Below, in pieces: positions 10,006 through 19,855 of a stretch of DNA of 25,815 nt (its first letter is position 1; each line of letters starts with the position of its first letter). The stretch covers positions 1,503,499-1,529,313 of the forward strand of contig BLXT01006765.1 in NCBI GenBank assembly GCA_019648995.1. The letters run 5' to 3'. The translations under genes were made by a program, and so were the position numbers. Below the pieces are notes generated by a model. The model saw only the letters and a program-made list of their open reading frames with translations. It had not been told where the DNA came from and made no database searches. The stretch is from Plakobranchus ocellatus (Eukaryota > Mollusca > Gastropoda > Plakobranchidae).

Positions 10006-13000
10006 TCACTCATTGTCTGAATCAACATCTTCATCTTCCTCTCCATTTAATGCACCAAAGTCATCAGTTTTCTTTCCATTCAAACCTGGCTCATCCTCTT
10101 CACCTTCTCCATCTCTCTCTCCACACTTCTCCAACTCCTCCACACTTCGTTTCACCTCTCCCTCACGCTGTGCCAGACCGGCTTTCTCTGCTCGTCTCTT
10201 GCGTTTTATACGCAGCTTCCTCTTCCTCTCCTCCTCCTCACTGAGAGTTGGGTCATCGCTAATATCATCCTCGCTGTCAGTGCCTAAATCAGTTTTGACT
10301 CCATGTCTAATGATCCATGTGTTGTAACTTGCCAGCTTCTGAAAGTCTTTGGCTACACCGACGACAAACAAAGGATCGAACACATCCATAATTACAGCAT
10401 AGTCCTGGTATTTTATACACTGCACACAGTTAGGGTTAAGAGCCCACACACAGTTACGCACCACAGACTTTGCCTCATTGTTCGACAAGTATTCGCCCCC
10501 ACTGTGGCCTCGGAAAATCAGAGAAAATCGATATGGAAACTCGTCTTTAGCTAGAGTGCTTTCCAGAATGGGTTTCACACAGTGCTCCACCGATTTTGCT
10601 TTTGCCTCACAGATTCTCTGGACAGGCAGAATACGGAATGGCAGTCGAGGTTTTTTATAGTCCTTTCTATCAGCTAGCTTGGAGAGAACGAAATGTGCAA
10701 AGTCTGATGGATCCGCTAGATTACAAGCCACAAAGCCAACATTTGGGTACACCATTTCTCGAATGGCAAACTGAATACCAGACTTGTCTTCTTTCGAAGG
10801 GGCTTGATAGCTCTCGTCTCCTTCAAGCTCATCCAGATCTGTGTTACCCGATGCCTTTTCCCCAGCCTTACTCTCAGGACACTGCATGAACAAACAAAGA
10901 AAAAAAAAAATCTAAATATATACATTTCATCAGTCATGATTTAAACACACACAAGCTGATCTCATCTTTAGGACACAATTTAATAACATCCTGTAAACTT
11001 ACAATACAATTAGCTCATAAAAAAGTTGGCTGCACTTCATTTGAAACCAATGTAGAAAAACTATTAATGGAAGACTTGGTTACCAGAGTTTAAAGCAAAG
11101 GCATGATTTCAAAATAATGTCCCTTAGGGTCAAGGGCCTATTTCTCTGAAAAAATTGTTTTGGAAAGGGGAGGTGGGGGGGGGGGAGGAGGCGAAGGAGG
11201 ATTAGGAGAGTTCTTTACTAAAAGAGCACATCCATAAACAAGATAATTGTTACTGAAATGTTACAGAGATTAAAGATTCTATCTAAATATGTACATAATA
11301 AAGCATGTTATATGAGCAACTGGATCAATACATAAATCTTTGTATTCCTTTTGAGAAGCAGAGTAAAGCAGAGCATTATTTTATTATAATTACCAATCCG
11401 TTACTCTTTTCTTATCAATCTTATGGAAAAACAACACAATGAAATTTAGAAATTGCATAAGCACCCACACACACACACACACATTCAATTCATATTGCAC
11501 TGCATCACATGAGAATATATAAGACATTAGATGTATAGTTCACTCCGATAATTTCAAAGTCATTGGGATATAAAAATGGCTTAAAATTACCCAGAAATGA
11601 ATTATCAAGATTATACTAAGAGAAAGAGAAACAAATATATTTATCAGAAATGTACAAGGGAGGCAACTTTGATGAAGATCCCTATGCTTACAAAGGGCAA
11701 AACTTAAAATGTGTTTTCATGGACTGAAATCCAGCTGTTATGTGGACCTAGGCTAGGTTCTAAAAAGTAACACACTCACACAGAGCTAACAAAGATGATG
11801 TAACTAAGTTTGCTCTCCATATTATAATCAAGATGAAGCCTACATCTGGAAAGTTAGCAGCTATATATAGACTGGAAGAAGATGATGACAGGCAGGCTAC
11901 ATGGCATTGTTGAAATAAGGCTACTCTGACCTATCATTAAAATTAGTCATTGCTTGTCACACTACTGCTCCCCTCCTCTTGGGGCCTAGGAGACCCACAT
12001 TTCCCTTTTCTCCAATGACTTGTCTACTGTTGCCTGTAAAATGTAGGCAGGTGAACATCCACTTATTCATTATAGGAATCGCTAATTTCCAGTCCTAGAG
12101 CATTGTATTGCCTTCTCTGTAGCTGGGAAAAGTGCTTTTCATAACTGAAAAACCAACAGTAGTATTGTAAATTAATCAATCAGACTTCAATTCTACGGAC
12201 ATTTTTTCAATACAATACTGATTTTTTTTTCTTATAGTTAACTAACTTTGGAATAACTAAGAATTCAAACTAGATGGATTCAAATTATTTAGACTGGACT
12301 CTTATTTCACTCGTGACCATTGCTGATGTCTATGTTCCAGAATCTTGCCCTTCCATCCATTGGCATTGTATGACCAGAACTGCCAAGTGGTTGTACAATT
12401 CAGCCACAGTCAGTAGGGGCTCTAGTTTCCGCGTTATACAAAGCATTTCTGCATTAATGAGTACTTACAAAGACAAAATACTACCTGGCTACCTTTCATC
12501 AAACAAACTTTTACAAAGTGGCCGTTGCTGCAGAAATAATAGGGCCTACCCAGGTTGTTAAATTGTTCGCTAGATTAGTGAGAAAGGTAATATTGGTTTG
12601 ATGCCCTGGAATTCATGAAGGGAGGAAAATTTCTTTTGAGGGCAGTTAACAATTGAATAATATACACCATCTTATGGAAAGCAGGTAATTTCATTTGATA
12701 AAAGTAACTACCATGTAAATTCTCATTAAAAAAAATGCAAGATTTCAGCATTTTCCAAGTCATCTCAGTTATAAAAGAATTAAAGCAGTAACAGTGGTAA
12801 GCAGGTCTGAGAGTGACAATATAGAATATTTTGGAACAAAAAAGGCATGGGGACACAGGTTTTATTTCAATGCAACCCCCCCCCCCCCCCCCCCCCCTTT
12901 CCCCATACATAGAAAGCCAATGTCATCAAATACTGCCAGTCATGCCCAAAACTTGGGAGTTTGCCAGTAGTCATAAATGTTTAAGTATAAAACAAAAGTG

Positions 13001-13344
13001 TTTGTTTGAAACAGAAAGCCTGTCCACTGACTTTTGACAAAACAAGGATGATAAGGATACAGCTAAAATGTAAGTAGAGAAGAGAGAAAATGGGCCAAAG
13101 CAGTAAAAGAAGTCTGATTTCTCATGTTCTTCATTTGCGTTGTAGAGACACAATCCTGTAAAAGAACATGACATTTACAGACCTTGAGGGTGTAGTAGAG
13201 CTGGGTAAAATTCCGCAGCAGTTTGATGGCTTCTGAGCATGCGTTGTCACTCCAGCGAGCCTTGGTCAGGTTGATGAGAAATCCACGATCCTCAGGGCCC
13301 AGGAATTGAGAGCCTTTGTCCAGATGAATGAACTCCAGGGGCAT
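10006..13344 (-). CDS. THUMPD1: THUMPD1/Tan1-like THUMP-domain protein, paralog A (two coding exons)
   Basis: Predicted join 13344-13183 and 10881-10006, minus strand, 345 residues (human THUMPD1 is about 350). Exon 1 gives 54 codons and ends AAG|GTCTGT; exon 2 starts after CATGCAG; both junctions are phase 0. The start ATG has A at -3 and an in-frame TGA 15 bases upstream within the same predicted exon. Residues 18-35 (PEDRGFLINLT) match the N-terminal motif of Tan1/THUMPD1. The THUMP domain spans about 90-245, with PFRILPVQRICEA near 135-147 and the C-terminal NPNCVQC...YQDYAVIMD strand near 203-220. A DSEDDISDD acidic patch (256-264), a basic KLRIKRKRR nuclear-localisation-like run (276-284) and an acidic tail follow. 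Members of this family act as RNA-binding adaptors of NAT10 for tRNA ac4C. Overall identity to human looks low, so the exact RNA target is inference. The human N-terminal basic extension is absent. Confidence 0.85.
11466..11483. repeat. (CA)n microsatellite
   Basis: Uninterrupted CA dinucleotides within the paralog A intron. Confidence 0.9.
12876..12897. repeat. C22 homopolymer
   Basis: A run of 22 C on the plus strand, which is G22 in the paralog A pre-mRNA. Such a run could form a G-quadruplex and is prone to length errors in sequencing, so the exact count is uncertain. Confidence 0.85.
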
Positions 13345-13361
13345 CTTGAATGTGGCTCAGG
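13345..13361 (-). other. 5'UTR part of coding exon 1, paralog A
   Basis: On the minus strand a long T tract ending CCAG (AG at 13363-13362) is followed by 17 bases and then the ATG. This is a strong splice acceptor, so a separate non-coding first exon should lie upstream, between here and the plus-strand gene. I could not place its donor with confidence. Confidence 0.6.
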
Positions 13362-14669
13362 CTGGAAAAAAAAAAACAAACAAAAAAAGACCACATGTAT
13401 TCAGTTTAGTTTTTGATCATTTGTATGTGTTGCTTCATGACTGCTGTCTTTGACTGGTTCAGTCCTCCAGATCTACAATTTTGGAGATTGAAGGACCATA
13501 ACCGCATAAGCGTTTAGACCTCCTTGCTTTTCATAGATAGTGCATTAGATTGCATATTTTCAAATCTTACGATTCTCGATAAGGTATCAGCTACACACAG
13601 TTTGACTTCTCTAATGTGTATACTCTTTCAACCTATCATTCCTTTTAAATTGCTTCATTTATTCATTATGTAGGATAGTATGAGTATAGACTTTTTCTGA
13701 TATTACTCTAAAAGAGAATAGTGCAGTGATTATAGGAGGGATTAAAAAAAAAAAATAAAACCCACCATAGCTGAAACAAAGGGTAGCCTTTGTTTTAGCA
13801 TGAAAAGAAATGATCTCTTGGTCAGAAGAGTCTTATATTTGAAGTGAACATTTTATATATATATATATATTATTTGGCCTATGTTCGTAAATGTTGAAAA
13901 ACGTGTTTATGGGACACTCTCAATTCATGTTTCATGGAACCCGCCTCAGTTCAGCCATGACTTTTGAAATCTAAGATAAAATACATGTGATGCAGAACTC
14001 CCCCCCTCCCCCCCAAAAAAATGGAACTGTTCCTTGTCTTTTACAGGATTAAATTTTCACCAAATCCATATCATGATATGACAAGTTGAAAAGCTGTCTA
14101 GCATCCATAGTTTTTCTAAAATTTATTCTTGTTGCGTAGGCCTACTCTATTTTTGCTAACCTTAATCAAGCCGTTATTGCTACCACTCCCTCTTTTCCTA
14201 TCAATAGATACCTTTTTTTTTAATGATTAGGCGTGAGTTACAGTACTAAATTTAGCTTTCAACAGAGGGGAGATGTTTTTGTTTTTTTTTCTCAATCGGT
14301 ATCTCATTCAAAACCCCGCAATCTCAGCAGCATCGTACACAGTGAGCCTGCGGCGTTAGATCTTTAGTACGGGTTAATAGTTGTTTAGTGGATTGCACGC
14401 ACTATTTCCTGTAATAGGAGTTATCCTTCTTACAATGATCGTTTCTAGAAATTTTCTTCCACATCTTTTTCCTCTATGTACGGTACCGGTATACTAGTTA
14501 AGAAGATAAGTATTAGAAAAATAAAGCTAAAATGTTGCTAGTATTATGAAAAATAATGATCTATTCCAAATTTTCTGCCAAAAAAAGAGCAATATTGAAA
14601 ATTAAAATCGGGAAAAATCCTTTGGTATGATCGTTGAATGTAGCCTGTGAGGAGTAAAATTGCACAGTG
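13362..14669. other. intergenic / 5' region between divergent THUMP genes
   Basis: Expected to hold the 5'UTR intron, first exon and promoter of paralog A. A TA microsatellite lies at 13853-13873. A locally GC-richer patch (about 14326-14400, with CCTGCGGCG) is a plausible place for the paralog A first exon, but no decisive donor or core promoter is visible. Confidence 0.4.
13853..13873. repeat. (TA)n microsatellite
   Basis: A simple TA dinucleotide run upstream of paralog A. Confidence 0.85.
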
Positions 14670-14676
14670 TATAAAA
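14670..14676 (+). promoter_or_regulatory. candidate TATA box of paralog B
   Basis: TATAAAA lies about 25-35 bp upstream of a GC-richer segment (about 14700-14770) that ends in a consensus splice donor. The spacing suits a TATA-directed start for a non-coding first exon. No transcript data support it, so this is a prediction. Confidence 0.35.
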
Positions 14677-14699
14677 ACTTTTGAAGGAACAGATTTGTG

Positions 14700-14771
14700 C
14701 CTTAGGGGAGAGCACTGCACGCGAGTGAAGCAAGCGAACGATCATTTCCTAGAATTAGTTGCATTCGTCAG
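14700..14771 (+). other. candidate non-coding exon 1 of paralog B
   Basis: The segment ends CAG|GTAGGT (donor GT at 14772), close to the metazoan consensus, and contains no ATG-initiated long frame. An acceptor (ATTTTCAG, AG at 15627-15628) lies 37 bases before the paralog B start codon. The 5' end is approximate and set only by distance from the TATAAAA. Confidence 0.4.
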
Positions 14772-14787
14772 GTAGGTTTTATAGCCA

Positions 14788-15135
14788 GTGATCTAGATCT
14801 AGATATCTAGTAAAAATCTAGATCTAGTCAAAGTGTTTAAAAAAATATTAGGCCTAGATAGTGACTCTCATTTGTGAAAAAGTGTCAGTTATGTATACTT
14901 AACGAAGAGAGTAATCTTTCTTTCTACCCTTCTGCTAAGACCTAGATCTACTCATGTGAATTTCTAGATCTAGATGGAGATCTAGTCTAGATTAGTATAG
15001 ATTATCTAGATCTAGGCCTTTTTAGATTCAGTTGGGATACGAACTCAGGAACAGAGTGGAAGATCATGTGTGGATATACAATAATTTAATATATAAGTAG
15101 AAAGCTAGATCTAGTCTTGATCTATTAAGGCTAGG
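14788..15135. repeat. dispersed CTAGATCT/AGATCTAG-rich tract
   Basis: The palindromic words CTAGATCTAG and AGATCTAG recur at about 14791-14826, 14941-14951, 14964-15017 and 15103-15122, mixed with ordinary AT-rich sequence. They would fall in the predicted 5'UTR intron of paralog B. From memory, similar GATC/CTAG-rich tracts occur in some gastropod genomes; that is a weak taxonomic hint only. Confidence 0.75.
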
Positions 15136-15634
15136 GATTTATCAGGCCAAGAAATATAATTTTGATATAATATAAGGACCTATTGTCATTGTCTTGGATG
15201 TGAATGAATTTGTTTATAAATTAGGTTATTTTCGAGATATTTTCTTGTCCTAAGAATTCAAATTAGAATTGCAGTTATTCTGATTCTGTAAATGTTTTGA
15301 TTTTTACCATACTTGTTGTCTTTCTAAAGAAACAAAACTCCTCTTCCACAAGTGACAACTGCAGCTCCAAGTGCTTTTTGTATTTGCCACAAACTACATG
15401 ATTACACTACTTAGGCTTGCTCTGTGATGCCATAGCAGTAGATTTATAACAGAATGCACGTTTTTTTCTGTTCAGTATATGTCAAATAATTTGTGGGCGA
15501 AATGACTGCCTAAAGGCAGTGATTTTTTTTTTAATCTGTTAAAAAAGAGTTGCACCAATTATAAAAACAGCTTAAGAGATAATGCCTAGAGCATGAGTGA
15601 CTAATGGCTTTTGTGTGACAATTTTCAGATTGTG

Positions 15635-15676
15635 ATGGACTGCAGCATTACAGTGAACCAACAGCATGCCTCTTGA
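15635..15676 (+). other. short uORF overlapping the paralog B start codon
   Basis: An ATG at 15635, with G at -3 and G at +4, opens a 13-codon frame that ends at TGA 15674-15676, past the main ATG at 15666 and in a different frame. If the predicted acceptor at 15628 is used, every paralog B transcript would carry it. An overlapping uORF in good context would normally reduce main-frame translation. The equivalent 17-base leader of paralog A has no ATG. Confidence 0.45.
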
Positions 15677-18011
15677 GTTTATTGACTTGGTGAAAGGGTT
15701 CCACCCACCCACACCTGAAGACAGAGGATTCCTCATCAACCTGACGAGAGCACGATGGAACAACAGTGCCACAACAGAAGCAATGAATCTCCTACGGGCA
15801 TTTGCAGAGCCTTATTTTGAAATGAAGGTCAGTTCAAATTCTGTATAGTCACTGCATGGTTTTGTAGATTTATTTGCCTTTAGCCACATCACTGCCAATA
15901 CACTAACACTAAATTTAATAATCAGGGCTTGGAGTCGTCCAGCTACAGGCAATTTCTGCTCATTGTAACCTTGTCATCTGCTCATCAAAACACAGCTTCC
16001 ACCTTTTTATTTTATTTATCATTTTTATGTATATTCAAAATAAAGAAACATTGATTCATCTCAACGGTAACAACTTGCCAGTAGATTTTCTTGAGTTTTA
16101 TGAACCGGCGCTGAGATCTGCTGGAATGCTTCTGTTGCAGGTTCATGCCTTGCCATCAGGGTCCTGGCCTGATGGAGGGCCTGAAAGCCTGAAATCATCT
16201 TGTTGTGGACTCGCTTAACACTAAAACTAAACTTGAATTGCATCCACAGCTGCCAATTCTAGATAAAACTATTCATCATTCTTACAAAAGTCATCATCTT
16301 AGGAAAAATCTGACCTGTGTTGTAAATCTTGCACATTTGAATTGTTCAAATTCATTTTCGATGCCTCTCTTAATCTTAGTGTATCTCCTTAGAACATAAA
16401 CACCTTCACACTCTTTGTCTTCCAAATGAGATAGATTCATAGAATTATCTCCTGCAGTGTTTATGCATGGGTGTTAAAAATTTAGAGCAAGTTTGGGGAG
16501 TGGGCTGTGACCTAGAATATTTTTACCCAAACAGTTCTCCGTGCCAGGTCTGGTAGTGGGGGAGAGGGCTTCAAGCTGTGACCTAGAATATCTTTACTCC
16601 TACATTGCTCAGTGCTACTGCTAGGCCTGATTAGGCTAGTTTCTAACTGTCTTGAGGATATTGTCTGGGATTCCACATTAGTCTATGAACTATTTTTCTA
16701 CTATCTTGCGTGTTTTGGTTTGCAAATATCTACAGCTGTTGATGATTGATCATTAGAAAGGGGCACTCCTTGCTCAACTCTAAGGTTCTCTATTTTTTAT
16801 CTAATAATGGGAAATTATGCACCCATGCTAATCCAAAACAGTTTAAAGCAAAATATTTCCAGGGGTGGGTTTTTTGGGGGGCTCTTAAAGATTAATATTC
16901 ATCAAAGACAGACAGATGTAAGAATAGATTAATCATTATCCTTAGTTTGAACTGAAATTAATCATCTTTACAACATATATAGTTCTTCATTGATAAGGTC
17001 TAGGCACAGAATTGCTTTAAAGTGCCTTCTGTAATTTGATTGGGTGAATTAGAAACTTTGATCTGATGAGCTAGCAGTGCATATTTCTCTAGGATGAAGT
17101 ATTAAACTTAGTTTGTCCCATTTTTTTTTTGTCCTCAGTGCCCTGAGAGCAGAGAGGATCCCCCAGAAGACAGAGAACAGTCAGTGGAAAAGGAGGACAA
17201 CTCTGGCAACAAAAGTAAAGCTCCTAAAAAGAGCTATCGGATCCAGTTTGCTGTCCGCGACCTTTTCAACAACAATGTGCATTGCTTTCTGGCTTGCAAT
17301 TTGGCTGATCCAGAGGACTTTGCACATTACATGTTCTCTAAGCTTGCAGAGGACAACGATTTTCCCAAACCAAAGCTACCATTTCGTATCCTTCCAGTGC
17401 AGAGAATATGTGAGGCAATGCCGAAAGCAATAGAGCAAACACTTTTGCCTCTTTTAGAGGAGACACTAGCAAAAGATGGGCACCCTCACAGGTTCTCCCT
17501 TATCAATCGAAATCATTTGGGAGGAGAGAATGTCTCACACTCAGAGGCAATGAAACTTGCGAGAAACTGCGTGTGGGCGACCAACCCCAACTGTGTGCAG
17601 TGCCTCAAGTATCAGGACTATGCGGTCATTATGGATATCATTGAGCCTTTGTTCTTTGTGGGTGTTGTGCGCGATTTTCAGAGATTGGCCAATTACAAGA
17701 CATGGTTGATCCAGAGGGGTATTGATGACACGGATGCTGGACCCGACAGTGAGGATGACATCAGTGACGATCCCAATCTCAGTGAAGAGGAAGAGAAGAG
17801 GAGAAAGCTGCGTATAAAACGCAAGCGGCGGGCGCAGAAAATGAATATGTCACATGAGGAAAATGAGGTGAAAAAATGTTTACAAGGAAATCAAGATGAA
17901 AGCAAAGGTGTGGAGGATGATCTAGTAGATGAAGATGATCTTGAGGAAAATGAAATCAACAATGATGGCTCAGATACTCTAAATGGAGATGATGGCGAGG
18001 ATGATGAATAG
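15666..18011 (+). CDS. THUMPD1: THUMPD1/Tan1-like THUMP-domain protein, paralog B (two coding exons)
   Basis: Predicted join 15666-15827 and 17139-18011, 344 residues. Exon 1 has 54 codons and ends AAG|GTCAGT; exon 2 follows a T10 tract and GTCCTCAG; both junctions are phase 0. The ATG is preceded by an in-frame TGA at 15654-15656. The start of exon 2 reads CPESRED, matching CPESKAG in paralog A, which confirms the splice. Domain order is as in paralog A: N-terminal PEDRGFLINLT motif (18-28), THUMP domain about 88-245 with PFRILPVQRICEA (135-147) and NCVQC...YQDYAVIMD (205-220), acidic DSEDDISDD (257-265), basic KLRIKRKRR (277-285) and an acidic tail. By hand count 94 of 141 residues (104-244) match paralog A without gaps, and 32 of 54 match in exon 1. 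The role inferred from the family is tRNA-binding adaptor for N4-acetylcytidine formation. Resemblance to human THUMPD1 is distant, so orthology is less certain than fold. Confidence 0.85.
16095..16235 (+). mobile_element. tRNA-derived SINE, copy 2 (degraded 5' end)
   Basis: It shares with the element at 1-165 the string CTTCTGTTGCAGGTTCA, the B box (GGTTCATGCC, 16140-16149), CTTGCCA, CTGATG-AGGGCCTGAAA, ATCATCTTG and an ACTAAACTT-like end. The A-box region is too diverged to score. The two copies are in the same orientation in this window and clearly dispersed members of one family. Confidence 0.72.
16503..16600. repeat. 71-bp-spaced direct repeat
   Basis: GCTGTGACCTAGAATAT followed by TTTA starts at 16504 and again at 16575, both after a G-rich stretch. 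This is two units only, probably an old local duplication in the paralog B intron. Confidence 0.65.
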
Positions 18012-18480
18012 GTAAAAGAGAATGGTGTAAAGTTCAGAAAGGCAGGCATTTTACATCAAGAAGTCTAAATGTGCAAGGGAGTCTATGAGAAAATGTTTGT
18101 GCTTGAGGACAATATTTTGATTTAAGTTAGGTTCATCCAAAATTTAAAGCAGCGTTTCTTCATCAGCAAAAAATTCATGCCTTTGAGTATGTAATATGAT
18201 CTTTTTATTTTGAATATTGAGTATGCTTTACGAGCTTCATACTTTGAATTCTCATAATGTATATGTGACTGAATACCTACCATGATCTTCGTGTGATTCA
18301 GTGCTTTCAATTCTATCATTTTCTTAGAATTACTTTTTCAGCTGCTTCTCAAAGTCTCTTGCCTCCTAAGGTTAATCACAGAACAATTGCCAAACCATGT
18401 TTACATTTGAGTGCTCAATTAAATACATTACCAATATTGTCTATCTAACCAATCACAATAAAGGCTTATTTTTAAAATTT
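18012..18480 (+). other. probable 3'UTR of paralog B
   Basis: Lies between the stop codon and the first good poly(A) signal on the plus strand. The sequence is AT-rich without a conserved element I recognise. The minus-strand frame at 18122-18319 overlaps it and is not supported as a gene. Confidence 0.5.
18457..18462 (+). terminator. candidate poly(A) signal of paralog B (AATAAA)
   Basis: A canonical AATAAA about 445 bp after the stop codon, followed within 20-30 bases by a long T-rich tract typical of the downstream element. No earlier canonical signal was noticed in the 3'UTR. Confidence 0.6.
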
Positions 18481-19557
18481 TTTTTTGCCAAAGCTCAAAA
18501 ATGTGTTTGCAAGCAATGGAATGCATCAGTTTGCTTTGCAATTCATTGCTTTATTAAAGAATGACATTTTTGTTTCTCTCTCTCAGTTTTGTTTAAGTGT
18601 TCTATTCCTCCCTGTATTAATATGAATTATTAAATTTTAGTTTTTGTTTGAAAAAAAAATACTTTTGTTGCCTGGAAAAAAAAAAAACTGTCCATGCTTT
18701 GACATGTCATTTTTTGTGTAGCTGTGAAAATTCCTCTGCTTCAGCCTCCCCATCTACTGATTCAAACTTGCCCACACAAGGCTGTTTCAATGTTGTTGTT
18801 GTTATTTGTTAGATTTATAATATAATCAATATAAAATATCAGACCAGATGGACAAAATGAAAAAAAAAAAAGCAATATTATTTTTTTTACTTCATTTGCA
18901 CAGTTGATTCTTTAATGCTGATTCCTTATTCATTCTAAAAGTTTTCTATAATATCTGACATGGTCTCAAATTTAAAAAATTAAATCTACAGTTTTTAATC
19001 AGGCTGACAGGTTCCGTTTTTTGACAATTCTGTTGCAAAGCATTGAATACAGCAATCAAAACAGACATCTAGGCACTAAAATGTGTTGCTGAATCTAACT
19101 CAGGGTCTCATAAGGTCAAATCAATATCGGCTCTGATTTTTTTACAAAGCTCTTTTTGAAAAGATGAACTTAATGACTGGTAGTGACACGATGGGCTGGT
19201 GTGGACGCAGAAAAAGGCACTAATATCTTCGTGGCTCAATGCCTGGAATCTGTGTATTGACTAGAAGTGATGGTGCACAACACCAAGGCAATTCTGCTGT
19301 AGGAAAAACTTGAGCTTTGAATAATGTTGAGAAATGCTGATATCTATAAATACGTTCATAAGAAATGAAATTTTAAATTGAATTTTTTTAAAATCAGGTA
19401 TTGGGCAAAGAATATTTTTCAAATTACTGTCATAGATATATATGCTGCGCAGCCTGTTCAGTATGTTGGGATGATGCATGTGTATGTGTATGGAGATTTT
19501 TAAAAGGCAATGCTATTTTGTAACTTTTTCAATGCTGCATCGTGTGTAGATTTTTAA
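18481..19557. other. non-coding stretch, no gene supported
   Basis: AT-rich sequence with several A and T homopolymers. The minus-strand open frame at 19261-19479 has no domain or splice support. Confidence 0.5.
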
Positions 19558-19780
19558 CCACTTGACTGCTGAGTTTACCCAAAGAAAAAATTACTGCTCA
19601 ATATGACCTGGATCCATACACAAGATTCTTCAATGCTAATTGCTATTGTGCATTTAGTTTTGTTTTTTTTGAAAGGAAACTTTTAGTTCCTTACACATTA
19701 AAACATCATGCCATGGCCAAATTAGACAAAGTTTATCCTAGGTTTTTTTTTTTCAAAGCAGCCTCTTGGCAGTCTAGTGG
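19558..19780. mobile_element. TTAA-flanked MITE, 223 bp (piggyBac-like, second family)
   Basis: TTAA at 19554-19557 and 19781-19784 flank inverted termini: left CCACTTGACTGCTGAG and, read on the minus strand, right CCACTAGACTGCCAAG, 12 of 16 matching. The short length, lack of coding frame and TTAA flanks fit a piggyBac-type MITE. The termini differ from those of the 401-bp element, so this would be a separate family. Termini beginning CCA rather than CCC make the assignment less certain. Confidence 0.55.
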
Positions 19781-19855
19781 TTAACTCTGAAATATGAAAC
19801 TGTTTTATTTGCCTTTTCTCTACGTCATCTGTCTCAACCACAGTCACTGTTTTAA

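Larger units (their letters stand above)
10882..13182 (-). other. intron of paralog A (2301 bp)
   Basis: The GT donor is at 13182-13181 and the AG acceptor at 10883-10882, preceded on the minus strand by a T-rich tract. It contains a G-rich plus-strand run (about 11165-11190), a CA microsatellite (about 11466-11483) and a C22 run (12876-12897). The open frames within it (12274-12561, 12575-12910, 12831-13037, 12971-13174) look like chance readings with no family match. Confidence 0.8.
15828..17138 (+). other. intron of paralog B (1311 bp)
   Basis: Donor GTCAGT at 15828 and acceptor TCAG ending 17138, after a T10 tract. It contains SINE copy 2 (about 16095-16235) and a short direct repeat near 16503-16600. 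It sits at the same codon boundary as the paralog A intron (after residue 54) but is about 1 kb shorter, and no intron sequence similarity was noticed. Confidence 0.85.

Noticed and set aside
10429..10440. TTAGGGTTAA inside paralog A, resembling the MITE end (TTAACCCTAA)
   Set aside because: It lies within conserved coding sequence and has no partner inverted end; coincidence.
9978..10660. Plus-strand open frames rich in His, Ser and Pro opposite the paralog A gene
   Set aside because: These are antisense shadows of the acidic, Glu/Asp/Lys-rich C-terminus of paralog A.
14700..14760. Possible CRISPR or bacterial-type element given repeated short words nearby
   Set aside because: The repeats lack regular spacers and the genes have introns; this is animal nuclear DNA.
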